Positions 1 to 8,399 are shown, counted from the first letter of the stretch. The stretch is DNA of 64,000 nt from Candidatus Iainarchaeum sp. (GCA_016699555.1 CP064981.1:984950-1048949), one strand, 5' to 3'. A program made the numbers and translations. The notes: generated by a model not told the origin, from the letters alone.

Positions 1-1250
1 TGCTGGTGCAGAGCATCGCCCCCAACATCTATGGACATGAAGTCACCAAAGAAGCCATTTCGCTCCAATTATTTGGAGGAGTCAAGAAAGCACTCCCTGG
101 GGGGACTAACATCCGCGGGAATGTGCACGTGCTATTGGTGGGAGACCCCGGAACCGCTAAATCCCAACTCCTCATGGCCGCAGACAGAATCGCACCCAAA
201 TCCGTTTACGTCGCCGGAAAGACTTCCTCGGGGGTTGGACTCACTGCATCCGCAGTCAAAGACGATTTCGGAGAAGGAGGATGGACCCTCAAAGCCGGAG
301 CACTCGTGCTCGCGTCCGGCGGAATGGTGATGGTGGATGAATTCGATAAGATGGAAGCCGAAGATCGTTCCGCGATGCACGAAGCCATGGAACAAGGAAA
401 GATCTCCGTTGCGAAAGCAGGACTCGTCACGCGCTTCAAAACAGACACATCCGTTCTTGCTGCCGCTAACCCCAAGCACTCGCGCTTTGATACCTACAAA
501 CCATTCTTCGAGCAAGTGGACTTACCCGCATCCCTCATCTCGCGTTTCGATCTCTTCTTCATGATACGTGACACATTAGACAAGAAGAAAGACGAAGCCA
601 TTGCATCACATATTTTGCAATCCCACCGCGCAGGACAGCAATTGCTCCAGCACGCGCGTGGAAGAATCATTCCCGCAGAAGAGCTGCAAGCCATCGAGAA
701 GAAAATCACCCCTGCGATCGACACGGAGCTGCTCAGCAAATTCATCTCCTACGCGCGACAGAACGTATTCCCCATCCTCACCGCGGAAGCCATGCAGATG
801 ATCCAGGATTTTTATGTGAATTTGCGTGACTCGGGAAGACAGACCGGCAGCTATGCCGCGACGCACCGACAGCTAGAAGGATTGGTACGACTGGCCGAAG
901 CATCCGCGAGAATCCGATTGAGCGATTTTGTGCAACAAGAGGACGCGGAGAGAAGCATCCGCTTGGTACGCTCCTCATTAGAAGACGTCGTCAAAGACCC
1001 CACCACCGGAAAAATCGACATCGACATCGTTACAACAGGCACTACTTCCTCCACCCGCGACCACATGCGACAAATCGAGGAGATCGTGCGCAGCAAAGGA
1101 AAGGAAATGGACAAGGTGCCCGTGGATGACGTCATCGGAGAAGCCATTTCGCGTGGAATCGACGAAAACAAAGCGCGCGAGATCATCTCCAAGCTCAAGA
1201 AGAGCGGAGAGATTTATGAGCCGAGCCACGGATTCTTGAAGGGCGCATAA
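1..1250 (+). CDS. mcm: Replicative DNA helicase MCM, C-terminal part (5' end outside window)
   Basis: AAA+ motor of the hexameric replicative helicase that unwinds DNA ahead of the fork with GINS. The reading frame is open to the left edge (first full codon at base 3), so only about 415 residues are visible, beginning just before the AAA+ core. Walker A GDPGTAKS is at about residues 46-53 of the visible part, Walker B MVMVDEFDKM at 107-116, the sensor-1 Asn in AAANP at 155 and the arginine finger in SLISRFD at 180. The last ~80 residues have the size and composition of the usual winged-helix tail. No intein interrupts the ATPase motifs, a common site for them in archaeal MCMs. The N-terminal OB/zinc domain must lie upstream. 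Confidence 0.96.
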   Translation, partial: LVQSIAPNIYGHEVTKEAISLQLFGGVKKALPGGTNIRGNVHVLLVGDPGTAKSQLLMAADRIAPKSVYVAGKTSSGVGLTASAVKDDFGEGGWTLKAGALVLASGGMVMVDEFDKMEAEDRSAMHEAMEQGKISVAKAGLVTRFKTDTSVLAAANPKHSRFDTYKPFFEQVDLPASLISRFDLFFMIRDTLDKKKDEAIASHILQSHRAGQQLLQHARGRIIPAEELQAIEKKITPAIDTELLSKFISYARQNVFPILTAEAMQMIQDFYVNLRDSGRQTGSYAATHRQLEGLVRLAEASARIRLSDFVQQEDAERSIRLVRSSLEDVVKDPTTGKIDIDIVTTGTTSSTRDHMRQIEEIVRSKGKEMDKVPVDDVIGEAISRGIDENKAREIISKLKKSGEIYEPSHGFLKGA

Positions 1251-1393
1251 ACTACTTAGGCTGAAAAAATCCATCCTTATAGTGATAACCAGCCATCGGA
1301 GTCTTGTGGATAATCAGTCCTTCACTACCGCGGCACGGACAACGGTTTGCGAGACCTATTCTTTCCCATATCACCCAGACGGACAGCCCCTCC

Positions 1394-1400
1394 ATTAAAA
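1394..1400 (+). promoter_or_regulatory. TATA-like box for the presenilin-like protease
   Basis: TTAAAAA-type box about 26 bases before the ATG at 1424, fitting a leaderless transcript and arguing against an upstream in-frame ATG at 1304. The rest of the 173-base gap after MCM (1251-1423) shows no other recognisable gene. Confidence 0.5.
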
Positions 1401-1423
1401 AGCCTTCAAGCCTTCCTCTAGCC

Positions 1424-2260
1424 ATGAACCGTTCCTTATTCCTGCAATTGCTGGGATTCTTCCTCATCGTCCAACTTGTGGGATTGTATGTGGGATTCCA
1501 ACTCTACCAAGCCGACATCCAACCCGTCATCATCTCGGATAACCCGGATGACATCACTAACTCGTTCGGCCTATTGGGCTATGTCCTGCTGGGAACCATC
1601 GTCATCTTACTCGCCATCAAATTCCTACCCGACAATGTATTGTACTGGGTATTCAAGGGAATCGAAGCCCTCGCGGTCTTCTCCACCGCACTCATCGTCT
1701 TCTTCGCATTCATCCCCGAGGCATTTGCCATCTTGCTCGCAGTGGGACTCGTCACTATCCGCATCTTCGCACCGCAATACCTCATCTGGAGGAATATCTC
1801 CTCCATCGTTGCCACTATCGGAGCCGGAAGCCTGATCGGCGTTTCCGCGGGAGTATTGCCCGTCATCGTATTCTTGGTGCTGTTGGCCGCATACGATTAC
1901 ATCGCCGTATTCAAAACAAAACACATGGTCACCATGGCCAAAGCCGTTTCAAAGAAAAACCTCGCATTCACGTTTGCACTGCCAACAAAAGAACACCAAT
2001 TCGAGTTAGGAACCGGAGACCTGGTCATGCCACTCGTGCTATCCGTCGCGGTCATGAAACAAGCCCTCATCTCGGGATTGGAATGGCCCGTTGCCGTCAT
2101 CCCAAGCTTTGCCATTTTGATTGCCAGCTTTGCGGGATTGTGGTTGACGCTGGACTATGGAAACAAGCACATCGGAAAAGCACTCCCTGCGCTACCACTG
2201 CAAGTCGCACTCATGGTGCTGATGTACGGCGTGCTCGCTGCAACCGGAATATTCGGATAA
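1424..2260 (+). CDS. Presenilin/signal-peptide-peptidase-like intramembrane aspartyl protease
   Basis: 278-residue polytopic membrane protein of the archaeal PSH family, which cleaves transmembrane segments inside the bilayer. The two catalytic motifs are visible: YD (Asp158, in a hydrophobic helix) and GTGD (Asp199), followed by the PAL motif (P255-L257) expected near the C-terminus. Eight to nine hydrophobic segments fit the family. The start at 1424 was preferred because the preceding 40 in-frame residues are polar and a TATA-like box sits at the right distance. Substrates are unknown; the S-layer precursor and class III signal peptides encoded in the same window show that protein export is active. 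Confidence 0.9.
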   Translation: MNRSLFLQLLGFFLIVQLVGLYVGFQLYQADIQPVIISDNPDDITNSFGLLGYVLLGTIVILLAIKFLPDNVLYWVFKGIEALAVFSTALIVFFAFIPEAFAILLAVGLVTIRIFAPQYLIWRNISSIVATIGAGSLIGVSAGVLPVIVFLVLLAAYDYIAVFKTKHMVTMAKAVSKKNLAFTFALPTKEHQFELGTGDLVMPLVLSVAVMKQALISGLEWPVAVIPSFAILIASFAGLWLTLDYGNKHIGKALPALPLQVALMVLMYGVLAATGIFG

Positions 2261-2267
2261 ACCCAAT

Positions 2268-2783
2268 TTACGCCCCGTGCACAAACACATTCACGATCGT
2301 CGTGAAGCCCCATAATGCCGCATACGCCAATACCGTAAAGCGCACCATCTTACCCGCAGTCGCAGCCACGAAGAAATTGGGCAATGGAAACTTCGCCAGC
2401 CCCGCCGCCACACCAATCACATCAAACGGAAAAGGAACGCTCGCCAAGATGAAAATCGTCGCCGTGCCCTTCCAAGTGTGCACCGAAAGCATCTTTTGGA
2501 CTCGGTGCATGATACCCGTTTCCTTCGCAGAGAAATGCTGCACCAGATGACGCCCCTGCGAGCCCACAAAATAACCCGTGAGCTCCCCAATACCTGCCCC
2601 GAGACCGGCCGTCAAACCCAATAGAATAGGAGGATACACCTGCGCCGCAGCCAAACCCACCACCGCCAACTCCACAATCGGAACAACAATGAAAACCGTC
2701 GCATTCACAATAATCGACGCAAGCAACAATCCCGGCAAGCCGAATTGGTAGGCCAATCCGGAGACGGTCGCAAGAATATCCAT
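2268..2783 (-). CDS. VTT/DedA-like (SNARE-associated domain) membrane protein
   Basis: 171 residues, largely hydrophobic with about five membrane segments. The internal stretch with GLGAGIGELTGYFVG and the later PFPFDVIGVAAG segment match the re-entrant loop pattern of the VTT (YqaA/DedA/TMEM41) superfamily; some members scramble or transport lipids. Convergent with the presenilin-like gene (7 bases between stops) and divergent from the next gene. A TTAATAA box (about 2807-2813) lies at leaderless distance from this start. The exact function cannot be read from sequence. Confidence 0.75.
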   Translation of the reverse strand: MDILATVSGLAYQFGLPGLLLASIIVNATVFIVVPIVELAVVGLAAAQVYPPILLGLTAGLGAGIGELTGYFVGSQGRHLVQHFSAKETGIMHRVQKMLSVHTWKGTATIFILASVPFPFDVIGVAAGLAKFPLPNFFVAATAGKMVRFTVLAYAALWGFTTIVNVFVHGA

Positions 2784-2819
2784 ACCTTTTTAGGAATCAA
2801 ACATCATTAATAAACGCGT

Positions 2820-3305
2820 ATGAGCTTGCGCGAGAGTGCACTATTCGTATTCGCCCCATCGGCCTATGCCAAAACACCACTCCAAGGAAGATGGGTCTTC
2901 ACGCATGGCACGCTCCAGCAATCCACCACCCAGGGGAATGAACACCGCGTGTGGGTGGAAGACGCCAAAGGACAATGGGAAGGATACCTCTACGCGCTCC
3001 CCCAAGAAATAAACAACGGAACCAGCGTGCGCGGATACGGCCAACTCAAGGTCCAACCCGATGGCAGCTGCAAAATCGCATTGCATTGGCTGAAGCCCAT
3101 CCACGAAGACGAAAAACAATACATCGAAAAACAAACCCACACCCATTGGCAGAAACTCGTGCAAGAGTTTCCACAGCTCCCCATGCTCCAACCCTTCACC
3201 AGCAAACCCATCATCGTGCAAGAAAAACCCATTGCAAAACCAGCCCCCCAACAAGAAGAATTCGTCCCCGCGAGCGAGTTGCACGTGGAACAGGACTATG
3301 TATAG
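2820..3305 (+). CDS. Hypothetical protein, possible small beta-barrel domain
   Basis: 161 residues, not recognised. Residues ~20-95 alternate hydrophobic and polar residues with several Gly/Trp positions (GRWVFTHG, GQWEGYLYAL), compatible with an OB-like or other small beta domain; the rest is Pro/Gln/Glu-rich (~120-161) and probably disordered. Starts 36 bases from the divergent VTT gene; the two promoters interlock, each TATA-like box lying near the other gene's start. The stop codon abuts hairpin repeat element 1. Confidence 0.6.
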   Translation: MSLRESALFVFAPSAYAKTPLQGRWVFTHGTLQQSTTQGNEHRVWVEDAKGQWEGYLYALPQEINNGTSVRGYGQLKVQPDGSCKIALHWLKPIHEDEKQYIEKQTHTHWQKLVQEFPQLPMLQPFTSKPIIVQEKPIAKPAPQQEEFVPASELHVEQDYV

Positions 3306-3384
3306 GAACCTTTAGACAAAGGTTCATCAAATCAGGTATTTCTAAAGAAATACCTGTTCCCGCACCACACCGACGGAACGGTGT
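3306..3384. repeat. Hairpin repeat element, copy 1 (H1-H2-H3)
   Basis: Three consecutive perfect hairpins. H1 3306-3325: GAACCTTT, 4-base loop, AAAGGTTC. H2 3333-3356: CAGGTATTTC, loop TAAA, GAAATACCTG. H3 3367-3384: ACACCG, loop ACGGAA, CGGTGT. Spacers are ATCAAAT between H1 and H2 and TTCCCGCACC between H2 and H3. The element starts right after the upstream stop codon and ends at the TATA box (TTTAAAA, 3384-3390) of the aIF2 beta gene. Related copies lie at 16624, 19691 and 63867. Confidence 0.85.
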
Positions 3385-3416
3385 TTAAAAGGCTTTTTTA
3401 GGGGAATAAGAGTATA

Positions 3417-3833
3417 ATGACCGGTTTGTCCTACGAACAGATGCTGGATCGCCTTTACGCCCAAATCCCAAAGCGATCGCTCGAAAAAGAACGATTTGAG
3501 TTCCCACGCGTAGAAGCGTTCGTCCAGGGACCCAAGACATACATCCGCAGCTTCGTCCAACTCACCAAAGTCATGCGACGCGACGACCCAAAGGACCTCC
3601 TCAAATTCCTCACCAAAGAATCCGCCACCTCCAACGCCATCGAAGGAGACAGGCTCGTCATGAACGGAAAGTTCACCGAGAAACAAATCAACGACTGGTT
3701 CATGCGCTTCTTGGAAGAATTCGTCCTGTGCAAGGAATGCCACAAGCCCGATACCCATTACATCGAACACAACGGCATCCGACAACTCAAATGCGAAGCA
3801 TGCGGTGCAATCTCACCCATCCGACGCGGTTAA
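3417..3833 (+). CDS. aif2b: Translation initiation factor aIF2, beta subunit
   Basis: Subunit of the trimeric GTPase factor that brings initiator Met-tRNA to the small ribosomal subunit. 138 residues with the usual N-terminal helix, central alpha/beta core (LLKFLTKESATSNAIEGDRL) and C-terminal zinc ribbon with Cys105, Cys108, Cys126 and Cys129. First gene of the run aIF2beta-DUF424-aIF1A; its stop overlaps the next start (TAATG). A TATA-like box directly after repeat element 1 gives a leaderless start. The alpha subunit is encoded at 33540; gamma is not in the window. Confidence 0.96.
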   Translation: MTGLSYEQMLDRLYAQIPKRSLEKERFEFPRVEAFVQGPKTYIRSFVQLTKVMRRDDPKDLLKFLTKESATSNAIEGDRLVMNGKFTEKQINDWFMRFLEEFVLCKECHKPDTHYIEHNGIRQLKCEACGAISPIRRG

Positions 3834-4156
3834 TGGGAAGTGAAACGTTGAGCGATAAGAAAATTGCAATCAAAATCCACGCACACCCCGAAGAAGGAGA
3901 AGTGCTCGCGGTCGCCGATGCCACGCTCATCGGAAAAATAATCGAAGAAGGAAAGCTCCAACTGCATGTGTCCGATCGCTTCTACAACGGCGAAATCATC
4001 ACCCCGCAAGAGCTCGAAGAAAAATTACAGGAATGCGGCAACATCAACCTCGTCGGAACCCACGCATTCTCGGTCGCGCAAAAGATGGGACTCGTATCCG
4101 AAAAAGGAGTCAAACGCATCGCCGGCGTCCCATACGCATGCATCTATAAAGTGTAA
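3833..4156 (+). CDS. DUF424 family protein
   Basis: 107 residues of the archaeal DUF424 family, which is typically encoded between aIF2 beta and aIF1A, as here. Translationally coupled to aIF2beta through a one-base TAATG overlap, which fixes the start. The sequence is a compact alpha/beta domain without cysteines; the segment around NINLVGTHAFSVAQKMGLV and the terminal IAGVPYACIYKV is characteristic. The molecular role is not established; the location suggests translation or ribosome function. Confidence 0.85.
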   Translation: MGSETLSDKKIAIKIHAHPEEGEVLAVADATLIGKIIEEGKLQLHVSDRFYNGEIITPQELEEKLQECGNINLVGTHAFSVAQKMGLVSEKGVKRIAGVPYACIYKV

Positions 4157-4172
4157 GGAGCCTCAACTCTCT

Positions 4173-4547
4173 ATGACAACCCCACCCATTACGCACACTC
4201 CGCCCATCGCGGAAGGCAATCCATCCGTGGTCATTGTCCCATCCGACAACCCCGAAGCGGCACCCATCCGCCTGCGCATGCCCTATCGCGACCAATTGGA
4301 GATGTTCGCCGTCGTCACTAAACTCCACGGAACCGACCAAATGGTCGCCATGTGCGAAGACGGAAAAGAAAGGAAAGTACGCATCCCCGGAAAACTCAAG
4401 AAGAAAGTATGGATCCGCGAGGGAGATGTCATCATCGTCCGCCTCTGGGACTTCCAGCCCATGAAAGCAGACGTCGTATGGCGCTTCTTGCCCTTGCAGA
4501 CCGAAAAACTCAAACGCATGGGCCTCTTGAGAAGCCTGCCCATCTAG
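4173..4547 (+). CDS. aif1a: Translation initiation factor aIF1A
   Basis: OB-fold (S1-like) factor that binds the ribosomal A site during initiation. 124 residues: a ~30-residue Pro/Thr-rich N-terminal stretch (residues 1-30, longer than usual and probably flexible) and the OB core with RLRMP, GTDQMVAMCEDGKERKVRIPG and the basic KLKKKVWIREGDVIIVRLWDF strands. Follows DUF424 by 16 bases; CCTCAACTCT before the ATG offers no clear ribosome site. In most archaea the next gene is RIO1; here a secreted-enzyme gene on the other strand intervenes. Confidence 0.94.
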   Translation: MTTPPITHTPPIAEGNPSVVIVPSDNPEAAPIRLRMPYRDQLEMFAVVTKLHGTDQMVAMCEDGKERKVRIPGKLKKKVWIREGDVIIVRLWDFQPMKADVVWRFLPLQTEKLKRMGLLRSLPI

Positions 4548-4555
4548 ACGTATTA

Positions 4556-6958
4556 TCAGCCCAATTCCAACAGCACCACTCCCATGGGCGGCACGCTATA
4601 CGTCGACAAGTCGATCGATCCACTCACAGAACCAACCGCCATTGGAATAGGATTCATCGTCGAGGTGAGCGTGAGCGGAACGCTCTGCGTCGGAGCAAAA
4701 CCATAATCCACCAAGTTCATCACGCCCGCGCGCGCTCCTACGACGGTGTTGGGATTGACCATCACCACGCCCACCTTCCCATTCCCCGCACGCCACACAC
4801 TCACGGAGGGATCCGTCACATCCGCGGGAGCAATCTGCAGCGTATCCTGCCATGTCCCCGCAACCGGACGCAACATCTGCCCGAAACGCACATAAGGTTG
4901 AGTGAAAGCGTAGCTATCCAATAAGTTCTCCGAAAAACTCAATTGCGGCAAGAGATTAGAATTGAAATTCGACGCCGTCGTGTCGAACAAAAACAGATTA
5001 GGCAATTGCCAATTCGAAAAGACAGGCATCAGGCCAAAATGATAATAGTTAGCGATAATCGCACGCTGCGACAGCTGAATGAATGGATCGCTATCCGCAG
5101 AGGTGGGATCCAACCCATCGATAGTCATCAGGGGAATATAATCATGATAGACCGCGCTAAACACCGGCACCGGAAGAAAGCTCGACAAGCCATTGTTGCT
5201 GAAGTAGAGCGGATACATGTTCATGACATCCAGCGCCGGAATCAGGTGCTCATCCAGATTCTCTGAAGTAACCACAAAATCGCTCACTTGAGCACGAGAA
5301 GCATCGCGCAATTCCTCGATCACCAAACGCTTGTTCTGCGTCCAATACGTTCCGCCATTCTTGGGATGCCCCGAAGAAACGGGATCGTTGAAACACAGCC
5401 TCGCATCCGATCCCGAATACGCATCCAAGTAGATGCCATTCACCCCATTATTCGCAATCAAATCCAACGCCACCTGGGACTCGATCGCACGCGCTTGGGG
5501 AAAAGAAGGATCCAAGGTCACGGTCGTCCACCCTGCCGTCCCTGGACCCTGCAGGCGAGGAGTCCCGTCTTCTTTCGCGCATGCCATTGCGGCAATCGCC
5601 GGGGTGTAGGGATAGCTCGTCGCATGGGGAGGAGTGGGATACGAGGCGTTGCTGCTCATCCCCAATTCCACATCCCAGGAACCGGGAAAATAGTAAGGGA
5701 GAATGCCCAAATTAGGATGCGCAGTAAACGCCTGATTCACCGCAGGAGCGAAGGTCGGTTTCTCCAAGTGGTCAGGCCAATCATTGTCGAACGGATGCTG
5801 GTGCCACGAGTACCAGTGTACCAATAGGTGATCCGTCCCAAAACGCTGCACCGCCGCATCGATCTCCACGAGATAGGAAGTGTAATCCGAATTCGACTGC
5901 GGCGAAGACAGCAACAGCAAGGCACGCGCATCCTTCGCATGTGACGAAACCAACGAAGAAGTCTCCCACTTCCCGCGCGAAGACATGGGTTGTGCGAGCG
6001 CCCACGCGCGATACTTCTGCGCCGCATCATACCAATTCCCCGCAAACGCACTCACGAGCAAGGGATAGGGCGTCTCATACGTCGAGGGAGTCGGAATCGG
6101 AACAAAATGCGTCGCATCCCACTCGAAATCCGACCCCGTGCTGCCGATGTAGATGCTCTTGGTGTAACCGCCCCCATCCTGCAACGACCAATACAACCCC
6201 GTGCGCGAGGGATTGTCATACACCGCAAACATCCCCAGTGCATTCGCGCCCGGGCTGCCTGTGCTGCTGGGAATGGAAAGATTGGCATACGGATTCTCTA
6301 CCCGCTGCCCTCCCTGCCAAGACGTGATGAAGTAATCATCCGCCCCACTGCCCTGCGGAAGAAAACGCAGCTCGGGAAAGTGAAGCGACTCCACATCATA
6401 GCCCACAGGAAGTTGCACACGCGTACGGAATTCAAAATCCCCCCCATTGCGCGACACCAGCAAACGCACTTGAGCGAATGCCCCCGAACCCGGCTCGACT
6501 TCCACGTTATCCCAGATGAACTGCGTCGGATTGCCATTGATCACCGAAACAGGCAAACCGACCGTCATCGAATCCACTATCGAAATGGATTGTGTCCCCC
6601 TATTCTGAAACCCTATTTTCCACAACGAACCGGCCGGAAAATCAAAAGATTGAATCGGCGAGACCAGCTGCGTCAACTGAAGCGAACCTGTTGGAGCTGC
6701 ATTATCAAAGAGCAAATAACTCGTACTGCTACCCACCGAAAATGCCCCTGCCGGCAACGGTACCGGATCAGCCAGTCCCGAACCATTCAGCACAGTCTGG
6801 TGGCTCGCGCCGACAGCGTTCTGAATGACCCCATTCCCATACGGGACGGCACCCCACAATAAAACAATCATCACCAGCGTCGCCAGCAGCACCGCCCCGC
6901 CGATCAACAGGAGATATTCCATTGCCCCTTGTGCACGCGTATGAGCAGGAATGACCAT
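4556..6958 (-). CDS. Secreted glycoside-hydrolase-like protein (DUF6259-type TIM barrel) with class III pilin signal peptide
   Basis: 800 residues. The N-terminus RAQGAMEYLLLIGGAVLL (about residues 8-25) is a class III signal peptide: cleavage before Gln10, Glu at +5, then a hydrophobic helix, as in archaeal pilins. Residues ~40-330 look like a beta-rich carbohydrate-binding or super-sandwich region; ~330-700 resemble the DUF6259 barrel (VHWYSWHQHPFDNDWPDH; GVNGIYLDAYSG followed by C-F-N-D and GHPKNGG; TSENLDEHLIPALD). The C-terminus is a beta domain. It is predicted to act on polysaccharide outside the cell while anchored or assembled like a pilin. The start at 6958 rather than 6973 fits the TATA box at 6981. 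It interrupts an otherwise conserved translation cluster. Confidence 0.78.
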   Translation of the reverse strand: MVIPAHTRAQGAMEYLLLIGGAVLLATLVMIVLLWGAVPYGNGVIQNAVGASHQTVLNGSGLADPVPLPAGAFSVGSSTSYLLFDNAAPTGSLQLTQLVSPIQSFDFPAGSLWKIGFQNRGTQSISIVDSMTVGLPVSVINGNPTQFIWDNVEVEPGSGAFAQVRLLVSRNGGDFEFRTRVQLPVGYDVESLHFPELRFLPQGSGADDYFITSWQGGQRVENPYANLSIPSSTGSPGANALGMFAVYDNPSRTGLYWSLQDGGGYTKSIYIGSTGSDFEWDATHFVPIPTPSTYETPYPLLVSAFAGNWYDAAQKYRAWALAQPMSSRGKWETSSLVSSHAKDARALLLLSSPQSNSDYTSYLVEIDAAVQRFGTDHLLVHWYSWHQHPFDNDWPDHLEKPTFAPAVNQAFTAHPNLGILPYYFPGSWDVELGMSSNASYPTPPHATSYPYTPAIAAMACAKEDGTPRLQGPGTAGWTTVTLDPSFPQARAIESQVALDLIANNGVNGIYLDAYSGSDARLCFNDPVSSGHPKNGGTYWTQNKRLVIEELRDASRAQVSDFVVTSENLDEHLIPALDVMNMYPLYFSNNGLSSFLPVPVFSAVYHDYIPLMTIDGLDPTSADSDPFIQLSQRAIIANYYHFGLMPVFSNWQLPNLFLFDTTASNFNSNLLPQLSFSENLLDSYAFTQPYVRFGQMLRPVAGTWQDTLQIAPADVTDPSVSVWRAGNGKVGVVMVNPNTVVGARAGVMNLVDYGFAPTQSVPLTLTSTMNPIPMAVGSVSGSIDLSTYSVPPMGVVLLELG

Positions 6959-6980
6959 GAACCCACGAAACACTCGGCAT

Positions 6981-6988
6981 ATTTAAAT
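6981..6988. promoter_or_regulatory. Palindromic TATA box ATTTAAAT apparently shared by divergent genes
   Basis: ATTTAAAT reads the same on both strands. The glycosidase-like ATG is 23 bases from one edge (6958) and the RIO1 ATG 24 bases from the other (7012). No second AT-rich box exists in the 53-base gap, so one TBP site probably serves both leaderless genes. Confidence 0.6.
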
Positions 6989-7011
6989 CAGGATTGAAAT
7001 TCAATCCCTAT

Positions 7012-7776
7012 ATGAGCGAAAGCGATTACAACGTGGATATCACCAAGCTCTTCCCCGAAGAACACACCCGCAGGACATTCGCCAAAGTATTCGACAAGAA
7101 TACGATTGACCTCCTCCACTCGCTCGCAGGAAGAGGACACTTCGCGCAGGTGGAATACCCCATCTCCACCGGAAAAGAAGCCCACGTCTTCCGCGCCGTC
7201 GATCACGCCGGAAATTTCCGCGCCATCAAGATCTACAAAATAGACACATCCGATTTCAGACATATGGACGAGTACTTGCGCTTCGACAGACGATTTGAGC
7301 ACATCAAACCCGAGAGAAGAAGCATCGTCCACGCATGGACCCAGAAAGAATTCACCTCCCTCTTGAAACTGCAAAAGCACGCCGTGAATGTCCCTTCACC
7401 CCAAGTGGCAAAAGACAACGTGCTCGTCATGGAATTCATCGGCAGCAAGCAAGGAGAAGCCGCTCCCAAGCTGAAGGATGCACACATCGGAAACATCTCC
7501 CTATTCTATGAAGCCCTCGTACAGAACATCGCCCACATGCTCGAGGCCAAACTCATCCACGGAGACCTGAGCGATTACAACATCTTAGTGAAAGACGATA
7601 TGCCCGTCATCATCGACGTAGGACAAGTCATCCCCACCACGCACCCGAATGCCAAAAAATTCTACGAGCGGGATTTGAACAACATGCTGAAAGTGCTGCA
7701 CCGCCATGGACTGAAAGAACTCACATTCGACGACTTCTACGCCGACATCAAGAAAGCAAAAGAAGGGAAGAAATGA
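7012..7776 (+). CDS. rio1: RIO1-type serine/threonine kinase/ATPase
   Basis: 254 residues. RIO1 acts in late maturation of the small ribosomal subunit. Hallmarks: the glycine-poor P-loop STGKEAHVF (RIO1 signature), ion-pair Lys in RAIKIYKI, the flexible-loop region FRHMDEYLRFDRRF, catalytic loop HGDLSDYNIL and metal-binding IDVGQ replacing DFG. The C-terminus ends in a short Lys-rich tail. The ATG at 7012 was chosen over an upstream TTG (6994) from promoter spacing. Its stop overlaps the next start (ATGA), and Dim2/KH follows, matching a ribosome-biogenesis operon. Confidence 0.95.
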   Translation: MSESDYNVDITKLFPEEHTRRTFAKVFDKNTIDLLHSLAGRGHFAQVEYPISTGKEAHVFRAVDHAGNFRAIKIYKIDTSDFRHMDEYLRFDRRFEHIKPERRSIVHAWTQKEFTSLLKLQKHAVNVPSPQVAKDNVLVMEFIGSKQGEAAPKLKDAHIGNISLFYEALVQNIAHMLEAKLIHGDLSDYNILVKDDMPVIIDVGQVIPTTHPNAKKFYERDLNNMLKVLHRHGLKELTFDDFYADIKKAKEGKK

Positions 7777-8399
7777 AAACGCCAGCACACGGCAAGGCAA
7801 AAGCAAGGCGACTATTCCGAGGAGCCACTCCTCCAGGCGTCTTTCAGACAATGGATATCGGATTCGGATCAGGACATTTTTTGGGACGACGCGTCCTTGC
7901 AATGAAAAATCCACGCAAACGAGCGCGCAACTATTTGGGAGTCGACGAAAAAATCAGGAGCCCTACGCGTTATGAACGACTGTTGCGTGCGAGCAATCTC
8001 GAACTACGCATCCGTCCTGCGGAAGAAACGTTAGCTGATATCATCGCAGCAGGAAAAAAGACACGACACATCAACATCGATATGCCCAATCCCATCAAGA
8101 TGAAAAGCACCATTGAAACCGTCATACGCGCAGCACCACAGATCCTGTTCCCTAATTCCAAAATATTCATCGCATCGGAAGATGAGAGTGTCATTGCCCA
8201 TGCGGTTGCAGCCGCAAAAAGATACGGGCTTCGCACTCAAAAAATGGCCGAACTCCAACGCATCCAAACGCCGCGCGGACTCATCTATCCACGAAGAGCC
8301 ACGGCGTTCATGCGTGAATACATGCGCATCACGGGGAATCCCATCTACCGCATCGCCATCATATTCACTCCCAAAACCGCACGGCGCAACCAAAAATAA
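7773..8399 (+). CDS. Divergent class I SAM methyltransferase, TrmB-like
   Basis: 208 residues overlapping the RIO1 stop by 4 bases. DIGFGSGHFLGRRVLAMKNP resembles motif I of TrmB-type tRNA (guanine-N7) methyltransferases (EIGFG.G.FL), LGVDE fits motif II, and INIDMPNPIKMK parallels the INFPDPWPK segment of TrmB, but the catalytic Asp and the following Trp are changed. The basic N-terminus (HGKAKARRLFRG) suggests RNA binding. The RIO1-to-Dim2 location suggests rRNA or tRNA modification, as inference. TrmB proper is mainly bacterial/eukaryotic, so this may be a DPANN-specific branch. Confidence 0.55.
   Translation: MKTPAHGKAKARRLFRGATPPGVFQTMDIGFGSGHFLGRRVLAMKNPRKRARNYLGVDEKIRSPTRYERLLRASNLELRIRPAEETLADIIAAGKKTRHINIDMPNPIKMKSTIETVIRAAPQILFPNSKIFIASEDESVIAHAVAAAKRYGLRTQKMAELQRIQTPRGLIYPRRATAFMREYMRITGNPIYRIAIIFTPKTARRNQK

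Noticed and set aside
1..1250. Intein in MCM
   Set aside because: The ATPase motifs are contiguous with normal spacing and no splicing-domain motifs occur.
1252..1467. 71-codon minus-strand frame between MCM and the presenilin-like gene, with CPC and a tail ending DGFFQPK
   Set aside because: No promoter box or ribosome site fits any of its ATGs, it overlaps the presenilin-like start, and no family is recognised.
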